From: an uncultured Maribacter sp.
Lineage (GTDB): Bacteria > Bacteroidota > Bacteroidia > Flavobacteriales > Flavobacteriaceae
Direction: 5' to 3'
DNA length: 34,384 nucleotides
Assembly: GCA_937125035.1 (NCBI GenBank)
Contig: CAKZLG010000048.1
Location: 1-34,384, forward strand
The notes beneath the pieces are model-generated. The model was not told the DNA's origin, ran no database searches, and saw only the letters and a list, made by a program, of their open reading frames with translations. Every line of letters starts with the position of its first letter. Position 1 is the stretch's first letter. A program made the translations under genes and the position numbers. Of the stretch, positions 19,694 through 28,054 are shown piece after piece.

Positions 19694-20200
19694 TTAAAAA
19701 ATTAAATTGTTCTTTGATTTCAGTTTGCTGGTCGTTACTTCATAGGCCGCCATAAGATTAGGTATGGTCTGTAAATTCCTGAGAAGTTCTTTTTTATCCA
19801 ATAGATCCCCGTTCTCTATCTTTAAAAAATAATCCACTTCCTTTAGTTCCGGGATGAGTTTTTGAACAGAGGATGTTGGTTCATTTTGAAACAGGTCATT
19901 GCCCTTCAACAATTCTTGTTTGGAGCTATGGTTGGCAATGAGCGCCCAATAATTGTCGTTCATATCGTCTTGCCATTCAAAGATGGGAAAAGAGCTGTAC
20001 GCTCCCAACTCAAAATTCCGTCTTAACCGTTTAAAGCCAAAGGACATACTTTGGTTTAGGCGGTACACAAGGCGATAGTCTTCCAAAGTACTGTGCAGAG
20101 CCATCAAAACAAAAGAATCATCGTAAAAATCATCAGTAATCTTATAGATGGCCGCCATAGCAACAAAATAAGCTGTAAATATAGGATTATTACGGCTCAT
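19694..20200 (-). CDS. IPExxxVDY family protein
   Basis: Contains IPELKEVDYFLKI, matching the family name motif; an internal Met (MAAIYKITDDF) may be the true start. Confidence 0.8.
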   Translation of the reverse strand: MSRNNPIFTAYFVAMAAIYKITDDFYDDSFVLMALHSTLEDYRLVYRLNQSMSFGFKRLRRNFELGAYSSFPIFEWQDDMNDNYWALIANHSSKQELLKGNDLFQNEPTSSVQKLIPELKEVDYFLKIENGDLLDKKELLRNLQTIPNLMAAYEVTTSKLKSKNNLIF

Positions 20201-20273
20201 TGCCTAGAAAGGCGGCTGCTTTAAACAGTTTCATAGGTTAGTGAAATGTTAGGCTTCTGTTATAAAACCAACA

Positions 20274-21005
20274 TTATTCCATTTTGTCCTGAAGCGCAAA
20301 GAACGCTCGTTTGGAGGCCCGCTCTTCCGCTTTCTTTTTAGAGGTGGCCCTTGCCTTTGCCACAACGCTGCCCCCTATGGATAATTTCACCGCAAAATGT
20401 TTGAGTTCATCCTTACCGGTGTCCTCGTAGACACTGTAATCAAACGCTTTTTTCTGTTTTTGGCACCATTCAATGACCAAACTTTTATAGCTGATGACCT
20501 TCCCTTCCAATTGTTCTATATCCACATAGGGCTCTATGACCCTCTTTTGGATGAATTTTTCGCAATAGGCATGTCCCCTGTCCAAATAAATGGCACCGAT
20601 CAATGCTTCGAACACATTGCCATGAATGTTTTCCCCGAAATGAGATTTTGGAATCCTACTTTCAACAAACCCGATCAGATTTAAATCCTTGCCCAGTTCG
20701 TTCAAATGCTCCCGGCTCACGATTTTAGAGCGCATTTTGGTCAGATAGCCTTCATCGCCCTCTGGCACCACGTTGTAGAGATGCCTGGAAATGATGGTGC
20801 CCAGCATGGAATCCCCCAAAAACTCCAACCGCTCATAGTTCATAGGGTTGCCCTGCGCATCCTTCTGGTTCATAGAGCGGTGCAGGAAGGCTTTTTTATA
20901 ATAGATCAGATTCTTGGGTTTGAACCCGAGTATGTTCCGTATTCCCAAAAAAAAATCCCCATCCGATTTGGAATGGGAATTGAATATGTTTTTGGGGAAC
21001 GTCAT
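20274..21005 (-). CDS. rnc: Ribonuclease III
   Basis: Signature NYERLEFLGDSMLGTIIS, FEALIGAIYLDRG, C-terminal dsRBD (AKARATSKKKAEERASKRAF). Confidence 0.95.
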   Translation of the reverse strand: MTFPKNIFNSHSKSDGDFFLGIRNILGFKPKNLIYYKKAFLHRSMNQKDAQGNPMNYERLEFLGDSMLGTIISRHLYNVVPEGDEGYLTKMRSKIVSREHLNELGKDLNLIGFVESRIPKSHFGENIHGNVFEALIGAIYLDRGHAYCEKFIQKRVIEPYVDIEQLEGKVISYKSLVIEWCQKQKKAFDYSVYEDTGKDELKHFAVKLSIGGSVVAKARATSKKKAEERASKRAFFALQDKME

Positions 21006-21018
21006 GTAAAAATGAAGA

Positions 21019-22269
21019 TTAACTTATTTTCTTGAATACCACACACGCATTGTGGCCCCCAAAACCAAAGGTGTTGCTCATGGCCACTTTTACTTCCCTT
21101 TTCTGCGCCTTGTTGAGGGTCAAGTTAAGGCCAGGGTCTATATTTTCGTCTACCGTGTTATGGTTGATCGTGGGCGGCACCATGCCGTGCTCCATGGCCA
21201 AGATGGAGGCTATGGCCTCTATGGCGCCTGCCGCGCCCAGTAAATGGCCGGTCATGGACTTGGTGGAGTTGATGTTGATGTTCTTGGCATGGTCACCGAA
21301 TACTTCGGAAATGGCCTTAAGCTCGGCCACATCTCCCAACGGAGTGGAGGTACCATGGGTGTTGATATGGTCTACCTCACCAATTTCCAAACCAGCATCC
21401 TTGAGACAGTTCTGCATAACGCGCACCACCCCTATACCGTCTGGATGTGGGGCGGTCATATGATAGGCATCACTGCTCATGCCCCCCCCTACGACCTCTG
21501 CATAAATTTTTGCGCCCCTGGCCTTGGCATGTTCATATTCTTCCAAAATCAAGGCTCCGGCTCCCTCGCCCAATACAAAACCGTCTCGGGTGGCATCAAA
21601 GGGCCTGGATGCGGTCTCTGGGCTGTCATTTCTGGTGGAAAGGGCATGCATGGCACCGAACCCTCCCATACCGGCAATGGTCACGGCGGCCTCACTGCCT
21701 CCGGTAACGATGACATCACAGTGCCCCAGACGAATATAGTTCAGTGCATCTATCATAGCATTGGCCGATGAGGCGCAGGCGGATACCGTGGTATAATTAG
21801 GCCCCATGAAGCCATGTTTTATGGAAATATTGCCAGGGGCAATATCAGCGATCATCTTAGGAATAAAGAACGGGTTGAAGCGTGGCGTGCCATCACCATT
21901 GGCAAAGTTCATCACCTCGTTTTGAAAGGTCTCCAGCCCACCAATTCCAGCGCCCCAAATGACCCCTACACGAAATTTGTCCAGCGCATCCAAATCAAGT
22001 TTGGCATCTTCAATGGCCTCATCTGAGGAGATGAGGGCATATTGGGCAAAACGATCCAACTTGCGCCCTTCTTTACGGTCAAAATGATCTTCCGTCCTAT
22101 ATTCCTTGAGTTCACATGCGAATTTCACCTTGAACTTATCCGTATCATAATAGGTAATGGGTGCCGCCCCACTTTTGCCGTTAACCAAACCATCCCAATA
22201 TTCCCCAATAGTATTGCCTATGGGCGTTAGTGCGCCCAGCCCGGTAACCACAACTCGCTTTAACTGCAT
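21019..22269 (-). CDS. fabF: Beta-ketoacyl-ACP synthase II
   Basis: RVVVTGLGALTPIGN, catalytic TVSACASSANA, NTHGTSTPLGD, KSMTGHLLGAAGAIEA. Confidence 0.96.
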   Translation of the reverse strand: MQLKRVVVTGLGALTPIGNTIGEYWDGLVNGKSGAAPITYYDTDKFKVKFACELKEYRTEDHFDRKEGRKLDRFAQYALISSDEAIEDAKLDLDALDKFRVGVIWGAGIGGLETFQNEVMNFANGDGTPRFNPFFIPKMIADIAPGNISIKHGFMGPNYTTVSACASSANAMIDALNYIRLGHCDVIVTGGSEAAVTIAGMGGFGAMHALSTRNDSPETASRPFDATRDGFVLGEGAGALILEEYEHAKARGAKIYAEVVGGGMSSDAYHMTAPHPDGIGVVRVMQNCLKDAGLEIGEVDHINTHGTSTPLGDVAELKAISEVFGDHAKNININSTKSMTGHLLGAAGAIEAIASILAMEHGMVPPTINHNTVDENIDPGLNLTLNKAQKREVKVAMSNTFGFGGHNACVVFKKIS

Positions 22270-22316
22270 TGAACTTATTTTAGTTTAAAATAAACCAAGT
22301 GTAAATTAAAAAAAAT

Positions 22317-22344
22317 ATCCATGCGGAAGAGTTACCGCATGGAT
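22317..22344 (-). terminator. Hairpin with U-tract (minus strand) between acpP and fabF
   Basis: Perfect 10-bp inverted repeat ATCCATGCGG-aagagtta-CCGCATGGAT; on the minus strand it is followed by a T-rich run (ATTTTTTTTTAATTT). Confidence 0.7.
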
Positions 22345-22374
22345 AATTTAAATGCTATTTGATAATCATAAAGA

Positions 22375-22608
22375 TTACTTGGCTTCCTCTATGTAGCTTA
22401 TGGCTTGGCCAACAGTGGCTATATTCTCAGCTTGATCATCAGGGATTTGAATATCGAATTCCTTTTCAAACTCCATAATCAATTCTACAGTATCCAATGA
22501 ATCTGCCCCTAAATCGTTGGTAAAGCTAGCTTCCGATACCACTTCGTTCTCATCAACCCCTAGTTTATCAACGATGATAGCTTTAACTCTTGATGCAATG
22601 TCTGACAT
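22375..22608 (-). CDS. acpP: Acyl carrier protein
   Basis: 77 aa with phosphopantetheine site [16 protein letters not shown]. Confidence 0.97.
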   Translation of the reverse strand: MSDIASRVKAIIVDKLGVDENEVVSEASFTNDLGADSLDTVELIMEFEKEFDIQIPDDQAENIATVGQAISYIEEAK

Positions 22609-22641
22609 AATAATATTGGTTTTAAAAATTTAAAATGATGG

Positions 22642-22649
22642 CAAAAATA
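22642..22649 (-). promoter_or_regulatory. Bacteroidota-type -7 box upstream of acpP
   Basis: Minus-strand TATTTTTG (TAnnTTTG) 34-41 nt upstream of the acpP start; no clear -33 element identified. Confidence 0.5.
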
Positions 22650-22878
22650 AAAAACTTTGGATTAATAACACTAATTGTCGTTAAAATGTACTGTAATTTA
22701 AGAAATATAAATGAACGCCCCGCTTTTTTCTGTTCAATTTTCTCAGCGTTCATGGGGTTTGTGTACCATTGTACCGTGAATGCTTTCTTTTGCCCTAAAT
22801 TTTGGTGGTTCTCAATTTTCTCGTTTCTTTTGCCCTTTACACTCATTTTTTGCCTTAACTTATTTTAAAATTTACTTC

Positions 22879-23454
22879 TTGGCCACCAAACGCATCGTAC
22901 TTTTTGCTTCCGGATCGGGCTCCAACGTGGAGAACATCGTGCATTATTTCAAAGATGATGAACGTGTGGTGGTGGCCGCTGTGCTGACCAATAAAAAAGA
23001 CGCCTTGGTATTGGACAGGTGCGATCGTCTCAACGTGCCCGCCTTCTACTTCAACAAAACCGCGTTCTCATCTGGCACGGCCGTGCTTTCCCTACTAAGG
23101 GGGTTGGCCCCGGATCTGATCGTTTTGGCCGGCTTCCTTTGGAAAATACCTGAAGCGCTTGTTTTGGCTTTCCCCAAAAAGATCATCAATATACATCCGG
23201 CCCTCTTGCCCCATTATGGTGGCAAGGGCATGTACGGTATGCGAGTTCACCAAGCGGTAAAGGAAAATAACGAGCGGGAGACCGGTATTACCATACACTA
23301 CGTCAACGCTCGGTATGATGAGGGTGCCATCATCCATCAGGTCAAAACCCATATCACCAAAGAAGACAGTGCGGCCACTATAGCCGAAAAAGTGCACGCT
23401 TTGGAGTATGCCCATTTTCCTAAAGTCATAGCCCAATTGTTATCTGATACCTAA
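22879..23454 (+). CDS. purN: Phosphoribosylglycinamide formyltransferase
   Basis: KRIVLFASGSGSNVENI, NIHPALLPHYGGKGMYG, GITIHYVNARYDEGAII. The N-terminal extension of ORF 22780 is not PurN-like; a TTG at 22879 (M-ATKRIVLFASGSGSN) is a likely start. Confidence 0.9.
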   Translation: MATKRIVLFASGSGSNVENIVHYFKDDERVVVAAVLTNKKDALVLDRCDRLNVPAFYFNKTAFSSGTAVLSLLRGLAPDLIVLAGFLWKIPEALVLAFPKKIINIHPALLPHYGGKGMYGMRVHQAVKENNERETGITIHYVNARYDEGAIIHQVKTHITKEDSAATIAEKVHALEYAHFPKVIAQLLSDT

Positions 23455-24089
23455 TGGCCAAAAAAGGAAAATTCTATGTGGTTTGGCAGGGCAAGCGCCC
23501 GGGCATCTATACGAGCTGGGCAGACTGCAAGGCATCCATAACCGGGCACAAAGGAGCTCAGTACAAGGCATTCCCTTCTTTTGAAATGGCCAAAAAGGCC
23601 TATAATGGCAATTACGATGATTTTAAAGGGAGGCAACAGAAAGAAACAGTGCTTTCCCCTGCCGTTCTTCTTAAAATTGGGCAACCTAATTATCATTCCA
23701 TTGCCGTGGATGCGGCTTCCAGTGGTAATCCCGGAATCATGGAATACCAAGGAGTGGACACCAAGACCAAAAAAAAACTGTTCAGACAAGGGCCATTTGA
23801 GCAAGGAACCAATAATATTGGGGAGTTTCTGGCCATTGTACATGGGCTTGCCTTTCTTAAGGAACGAAACAGTGACCGTATCCTATATACGGATTCCCGC
23901 ACGGCCATAAGCTGGGTGAGGAAAAAGAAGTGCAACACCAAATTACCCGAAAACCCTAAGAACAAAGGGTTGTTCGTTTTGATCACAAGGGCCGAACGCT
24001 GGCTCCAAACAAATGCTTATACCACCCCCATTGTTAAGTGGGAGACCAAAGCCTGGGGGGAAATTCCAGCGGATTTTGGGAGGAAGTGA
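23454..24089 (+). CDS. rnhA: RNase H with N-terminal viroplasmin-type domain
   Basis: N-terminal KFYVVWQGKRPGIYTSWADCKASITGHKGAQYKAFPSFEMAKKAY, then an RNase H fold (AVDAASSGNPGIMEYQGV, TNNIGEFLAIVHGLAFL, ILYTDSRTAISWV). ATG overlaps the purN stop. Confidence 0.9.
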   Translation: MAKKGKFYVVWQGKRPGIYTSWADCKASITGHKGAQYKAFPSFEMAKKAYNGNYDDFKGRQQKETVLSPAVLLKIGQPNYHSIAVDAASSGNPGIMEYQGVDTKTKKKLFRQGPFEQGTNNIGEFLAIVHGLAFLKERNSDRILYTDSRTAISWVRKKKCNTKLPENPKNKGLFVLITRAERWLQTNAYTTPIVKWETKAWGEIPADFGRK

Positions 24090-24169
24090 CCGTTGTAGGC
24101 CCATAAACAATTCCGATCATTTGATTACACTTATCCATAGAGCAGAATGGCATTGGCCATTCAAATCCA

Positions 24170-24177
24170 TATATTTG
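24170..24177 (+). promoter_or_regulatory. Bacteroidota-type -7 box upstream of the PfkB gene
   Basis: TATATTTG, ending 20 nt before the ATG at 24198. Confidence 0.55.
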
Positions 24178-24197
24178 CACCAAATTTTCTACCACAG

Positions 24198-25124
24198 ATG
24201 GGCAAATTATTGATTGTAGGTACGGTTGCTTTTGATGCCATAGAGACCCCTTTTGGCCAAACGGACAAGATTTTGGGGGGCGCGGCCACCTTCATTGGCT
24301 TGGCAGCCTCGCAATTTCCAGTATCTACAGGCATTATCTCTGTAGTGGGGGATGACTTTCCCGAAGAATATCTGGACCTCTTTAAGGAAAGGGGCATAGA
24401 CATTTCGGCTCTTGAGGTAGTGCCGGGAGGCAAAACGTTTTTTTGGAAAGGGAAATACCACAATGACCTCAACTCCCGAGATACCTTGGTGACAGAACTC
24501 AACGTGCTTGCCGATTTTGACCCAAAAGTCCCAAAAGCTTATATGGATGCCGATGTGGTTATGCTGGGCAATCTGCACCCGAATATTCAAATGAGCGTCA
24601 TTGATCAGATGGCAAAGCGCCCCAAGATCATCATATTGGATACGATGAATTTTTGGATGGACAATGCCTTGGATGAGCTATTGGATGTCATCAAAAAAAT
24701 AGATGTGCTCACCATCAACGATGAAGAGGCCAGACAATTGACTGGAGAATATTCCTTAGTAAAGGCCGCACAGAAAATTTTTACGATGGGCCCAAAATAT
24801 GCGGTCATCAAAAAAGGGGAACACGGAGCCCTGCTCTTTCATGGGGATGCCGTCTTCTTTGCCCCTGCCCTTCCATTGGAGGAGGTCTTTGACCCAACGG
24901 GCGCGGGCGATACCTTTGCCGGTGGGTTCTCTGGGTATTTGGCCAGTACGGAAAATATGAGCTTTGAGAATATGAAAAATGCCGTAGTACATGGATCCAA
25001 CTTGGCCTCGTTCTCTGTAGAACGGTTTGGCACGGAACGTCTGGTCTCATTGAAGCGGACCGAGATACAGAAGAGGTTGCACCAATTCAGGGCATTGACA
25101 CAATTTGACATTGAATTACAATAA
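24198..25124 (+). CDS. PfkB family carbohydrate/nucleoside kinase
   Basis: MGKLLIVGTVAFDAIETPFG and DPTGAGDTFAGGFSGYL signature. The ATG at 24198 is preferred over the ORF-track start at 24147 because a -7 box lies between them. Confidence 0.9.
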   Translation: MGKLLIVGTVAFDAIETPFGQTDKILGGAATFIGLAASQFPVSTGIISVVGDDFPEEYLDLFKERGIDISALEVVPGGKTFFWKGKYHNDLNSRDTLVTELNVLADFDPKVPKAYMDADVVMLGNLHPNIQMSVIDQMAKRPKIIILDTMNFWMDNALDELLDVIKKIDVLTINDEEARQLTGEYSLVKAAQKIFTMGPKYAVIKKGEHGALLFHGDAVFFAPALPLEEVFDPTGAGDTFAGGFSGYLASTENMSFENMKNAVVHGSNLASFSVERFGTERLVSLKRTEIQKRLHQFRALTQFDIELQ

Positions 25125-25131
25125 AACTTGG

Positions 25132-25152
25132 CCCCATATTGGGGTTTTTTTA
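25132..25152 (+). terminator. Intrinsic terminator after the PfkB gene
   Basis: Hairpin CCCCA-tat-TGGGG followed by TTTTTTT. Confidence 0.65.
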
Positions 25153-25165
25153 ATACTGAACACCA

Positions 25166-27064
25166 ATGAGTGACGCTATTAAGCATGAGTGTGGCATCTC
25201 GGTCATCCGGTTATTGAAACCACTGGAATACTACAAGGAAAAATACGGTTCTGCATTTTATGGGGTAAACAAAATGTACCTCATGATGGAGAAACAGCAC
25301 AACCGCGGCCAGGATGGTGCCGGCTTTGCCAGTATAAAATTGGATGTTACCCCGGGCGAACGCTACATGAGCCGAGTACGATCCTGCGCCCAACAGCCCA
25401 TACAGGATATTTTTGCCCAGATCAATGAGCGCATCAACAATGAGCTCAAGGCCAATCCCAATTATGAGGACAATGTGGACCTTCAAAAAAAACACATTCC
25501 TTATATAGGGGAGCTCCTCTTAGGGCATGTGCGGTATGGTACCTTTGGAAAAAACAGTATAGAAAGTGTGCACCCGTTTCTGCGCCAGAACAATTGGATG
25601 CACCGTAACCTCATTGTGGCGGGCAATTTTAACATGACCAATGTAAACGAGCTCTTCGATAATCTGGTGCAATTGGGCCAACACCCCAAGGAAATGGCGG
25701 ACACGGTGACCGTAATGGAGAAAATTGGTCATTTCTTGGATGATGCCGTTGCCAAACTGTACAAGCAGATAAAAAAAGAGGGCTATACGAAACAAGAAGC
25801 CTCCCCACTGATTGCAGAACGATTAAAAGTGGGGAAAATATTGCGGCGGGCCACCAAGAACTTTGATGGCGGCTTTGCCATGGCAGGCCTATTGGGCCAC
25901 GGGGATGCCTTTGTGCTCAGGGATGCTGCCGGCATACGACCCGCCTATTTTTACCAAGATGACGAAATAGTGGTCGTGGCCTCTGAAAGACCCGCCATAC
26001 AGACCGTATTCAATGTACCTTATGAGGAAGTAAAGGAATTGGAGCCCGGGAATGCCATTATCATTAAAAAAAATGGCAATACGGCCGTTAAACAAATCCT
26101 AGAGCCCGCGGAGCGGAAGGCCTGCTCTTTTGAACGTATTTATTTTTCCCGTGGCAGTGATAAGGAAATCTACCAAGAACGTAAGGAATTGGGCAAGTTG
26201 GTGTTTCCGGAAATTTTGGAGGCCATAGACCATGACATTAAGAATACCGTTTTTTCCTATATCCCCAATACGGCGGAAACCTCGTTTTTTGGGATGGTCA
26301 AAGAAGCTCAGAACTACCTGAACAAAAAAAAGGAAGAACAGATTTTGGCCCTTGGGCAAGGTATGACCAGCGAACAACTGCACCAAATTCTTGATGTGCG
26401 ACCGCGCATAGAAAAAGTGGCCATCAAGGATGCCAAATTAAGGACGTTCATCACCCAAGATGACAGTAGGGACGATCTAGTGGCCCATGTTTACGACATA
26501 TCGTATGGCTCCGTAAAAAAAGGGGACAACTTGGTCATCATAGATGACAGCATTGTTCGTGGCACTACCTTAAAAAAGAGCATATTACGTATTCTTGATC
26601 GCCTGCATCCCAAAAAGATCATCGTTGTATCCTCTGCGCCCCAGATAAGGTATCCGGATTGTTATGGTATAGACATGGCCAAATTGGAGGATTTCGTGGC
26701 TTTCAAAGCCGCCTTGGCCCTTCATCAGGAAAAAGACACCATGCACGTAGTAGATGCCATTTATGACAAATGCATTAAACAGGTCTCCACACCCGATAAG
26801 AAATTCATAAACCATGTAAAGGAATTCTATGCCCCATTTTCCGCACATGAGATTTCCCGGAAAATAGGGGAATTGCTTAGTCCTACGGATATAAACGCGG
26901 AAGTACAGATTATTTATCAGTCCATTGAAAGCCTACACCAGGCATGCCCAAAGAATTTGGGGGATTGGTATTTCACAGGTAATTATCCAACCCCTGGGGG
27001 GAATAGGGTGGTCAACAAGGCCTTCATCAATTTTTATGAAGGCAAAAATGAAAGGGCCTATTAG
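25166..27064 (+). CDS. PurF-like amidophosphoribosyltransferase (class II glutamine amidotransferase plus PRTase)
   Basis: 632 aa; candidate nucleophile after a short leader (MSDAIKHECGIS), KQHNRGQDGAGFASI, PRPP loop LVIIDDSIVRGTTLKKSI. Confidence 0.88.
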   Translation: MSDAIKHECGISVIRLLKPLEYYKEKYGSAFYGVNKMYLMMEKQHNRGQDGAGFASIKLDVTPGERYMSRVRSCAQQPIQDIFAQINERINNELKANPNYEDNVDLQKKHIPYIGELLLGHVRYGTFGKNSIESVHPFLRQNNWMHRNLIVAGNFNMTNVNELFDNLVQLGQHPKEMADTVTVMEKIGHFLDDAVAKLYKQIKKEGYTKQEASPLIAERLKVGKILRRATKNFDGGFAMAGLLGHGDAFVLRDAAGIRPAYFYQDDEIVVVASERPAIQTVFNVPYEEVKELEPGNAIIIKKNGNTAVKQILEPAERKACSFERIYFSRGSDKEIYQERKELGKLVFPEILEAIDHDIKNTVFSYIPNTAETSFFGMVKEAQNYLNKKKEEQILALGQGMTSEQLHQILDVRPRIEKVAIKDAKLRTFITQDDSRDDLVAHVYDISYGSVKKGDNLVIIDDSIVRGTTLKKSILRILDRLHPKKIIVVSSAPQIRYPDCYGIDMAKLEDFVAFKAALALHQEKDTMHVVDAIYDKCIKQVSTPDKKFINHVKEFYAPFSAHEISRKIGELLSPTDINAEVQIIYQSIESLHQACPKNLGDWYFTGNYPTPGGNRVVNKAFINFYEGKNERAY

Positions 27065-27155
27065 CGAAAAATAGCACCAGGGCCTGTAAAAGTGTATTTT
27101 ATCGATAAATAGTGCCGTTCATCGATGCTATGGGCTACATCGGTACGGACTCAAT

Positions 27156-27163
27156 TAAATTTG
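27156..27163 (+). promoter_or_regulatory. -7 box of sRNA unit 1
   Basis: TAAATTTG (matches TAnnTTTG), 5 nt before the conserved core. Confidence 0.65.
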
Positions 27164-27168
27164 AGTTT

Positions 27169-27245
27169 ACCATAGCATAAGTAGGTTAAGTTCATGGTAA
27201 GATTTGGGGCAAAAAAGGTGGAGTCTTCTCCACCTTTTTTATTTT
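27169..27245 (+). ncRNA. Candidate small RNA, unit 1 of a five-copy tandem family
   Basis: 41-nt core ACCATAGCATAAGTAGGTTAAGTTCATGGTAAGATTTGGGG (27169-27209) followed by terminator hairpin AAAAAAGGTGGAG-TCTT-CTCCACCTTTTTT. Confidence 0.78.
27211..27240 (+). terminator. Intrinsic terminator of sRNA unit 1
   Basis: 13-bp inverted repeat including GGTGGAG/CTCCACC, loop TCTT, T-tract. Confidence 0.85.
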
Positions 27246-27353
27246 CCCCCTGAACATCTTTTCAATCTCCCTACCGGTCTACGCCATAAATGCCGGTTAT
27301 CCATTATTCGTGAAGTACAACGCTTTGTTAACTTAGTACCTCTTCCTTTCCCA

Positions 27354-27361
27354 TATCTTTG
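27354..27361 (+). promoter_or_regulatory. -7 box of sRNA unit 2
   Basis: TATCTTTG (TAnnTTTG), 4 nt before the core; flanking sequence unrelated to unit 1. Confidence 0.65.
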
Positions 27362-27365
27362 AGAG

Positions 27366-27440
27366 ACCATAGCATAAGTAGGTTAAGTTCATGGTAAGAT
27401 TTGGGGAAAAAGGTGAAGCGTAAGCTTCGCCTTTTTTATT
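27366..27440 (+). ncRNA. Candidate small RNA, unit 2
   Basis: Core 27366-27406 identical to unit 1; terminator GGTGAAGC-GTAA-GCTTCGCC plus T6. Confidence 0.78.
27407..27437 (+). terminator. Intrinsic terminator of sRNA unit 2
   Basis: GGTGAAGC/GCTTCGCC (one G-U pair) with a GNRA-type GTAA loop, A-tract and T-tract. Confidence 0.85.
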
Positions 27441-27559
27441 TGTCGGTAACTCCTGTGGCCTTAAACCAGCCCTCTTGTAAGATAAATTGACGCGTTATGT
27501 ATTTCATCCAAGGATTTGGATGTTCATCCAATACTTTTACCTTTTTAAACAGCTAACTA

Positions 27560-27567
27560 TATTTTTG
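27560..27567 (+). promoter_or_regulatory. -7 box of sRNA unit 3
   Basis: TATTTTTG, 4 nt before the core. Confidence 0.65.
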
Positions 27568-27571
27568 AAGG

Positions 27572-27646
27572 ACCATAGCATAAGTAGGTTAAGTTCATGG
27601 TAAGATTTGGGGAAAAAGGTGAAGCGTAAGCTTCGCCTTTTTTATT
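27572..27646 (+). ncRNA. Candidate small RNA, unit 3
   Basis: Core 27572-27612 and terminator identical to unit 2. Confidence 0.78.
27613..27643 (+). terminator. Intrinsic terminator of sRNA unit 3
   Basis: Same hairpin as unit 2. Confidence 0.85.
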
Positions 27647-27765
27647 TGTCGGTAACTCCTGTGGCCTTAAACCAGCCCTCTTGTAAGATAAATTGACGCG
27701 TTATGTATTTCATCCAAGGATTTGGATGTTCATCCAATACTTTTACCTTTTTAAACAGCTAACTA

Positions 27766-27773
27766 TATTTTTG
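27766..27773 (+). promoter_or_regulatory. -7 box of sRNA unit 4
   Basis: TATTTTTG, 4 nt before the core. Confidence 0.65.
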
Positions 27774-27777
27774 AAGG

Positions 27778-27852
27778 ACCATAGCATAAGTAGGTTAAGT
27801 TCATGGTAAGATTTGGGGAAAAAGGTGAAGCGTAAGCTTCGCCTTTTTTATT
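27778..27852 (+). ncRNA. Candidate small RNA, unit 4
   Basis: Core 27778-27818 and terminator identical to units 2 and 3; downstream spacer diverges completely after about 27853. Confidence 0.78.
27819..27849 (+). terminator. Intrinsic terminator of sRNA unit 4
   Basis: Same hairpin as units 2 and 3. Confidence 0.85.
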
Positions 27853-27969
27853 TTTGAATCTCGGCGCAGCCTGCATTTCATCGAGCACTGCCCTAGTTTA
27901 TTAGGCTTAGGGTGTGGCCTACCACTAAAAATTTCTTAAAATTTCTTTTTTTATTTGCCACAATACCAG

Positions 27970-27977
27970 TAATTTAG
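27970..27977 (+). promoter_or_regulatory. -7-like box of sRNA unit 5
   Basis: TAATTTAG, one mismatch to TAnnTTTG, at the same 4-nt spacing from the core. Confidence 0.5.
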
Positions 27978-27981
27978 TTCT

Positions 27982-28054
27982 GCCATAGCATAAGTAGGTT
28001 AAGTTTATGGTAAGATTTGGGACGAAAAGGGCGGAGACTTCTCCGCCCTTTTCT
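27982..28054 (+). ncRNA. Candidate small RNA, unit 5 (divergent copy)
   Basis: Core differs from units 1-4 at only 3 of 41 positions (first base, C to T before ATGG, last base); terminator GAAAAGGGCGGAG-ACTT-CTCCGCCCTTTTC. Confidence 0.76.
28024..28053 (+). terminator. Intrinsic terminator of sRNA unit 5
   Basis: GGGCGGAG/CTCCGCCC stem with flanking A/T pairing; stem sequence differs from other units but pairing is preserved. Confidence 0.8.

Larger units (their letters stand above)
27366..27777 (+). repeat. Exact tandem duplication, 2 x 206 bp (27366-27571 and 27572-27777)
   Basis: Read base by base: core, terminator, spacer (tgtcggtaactcctg...aactatatttttgaagg) are the same in both; the first ~76 bases recur again from 27778. 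Confidence 0.92.

Noticed and set aside
21032-21771. Plus-strand ORFs opposite fabF
   Set aside because: Shadow ORFs across a clear fabF coding sequence.
22635-22868. Plus-strand 77-aa ORF and opposing 74-aa ORF in the acpP-purN gap
   Set aside because: AT-rich, low-complexity hydrophobic translations in a region better explained as the divergent acpP/purN promoter region.
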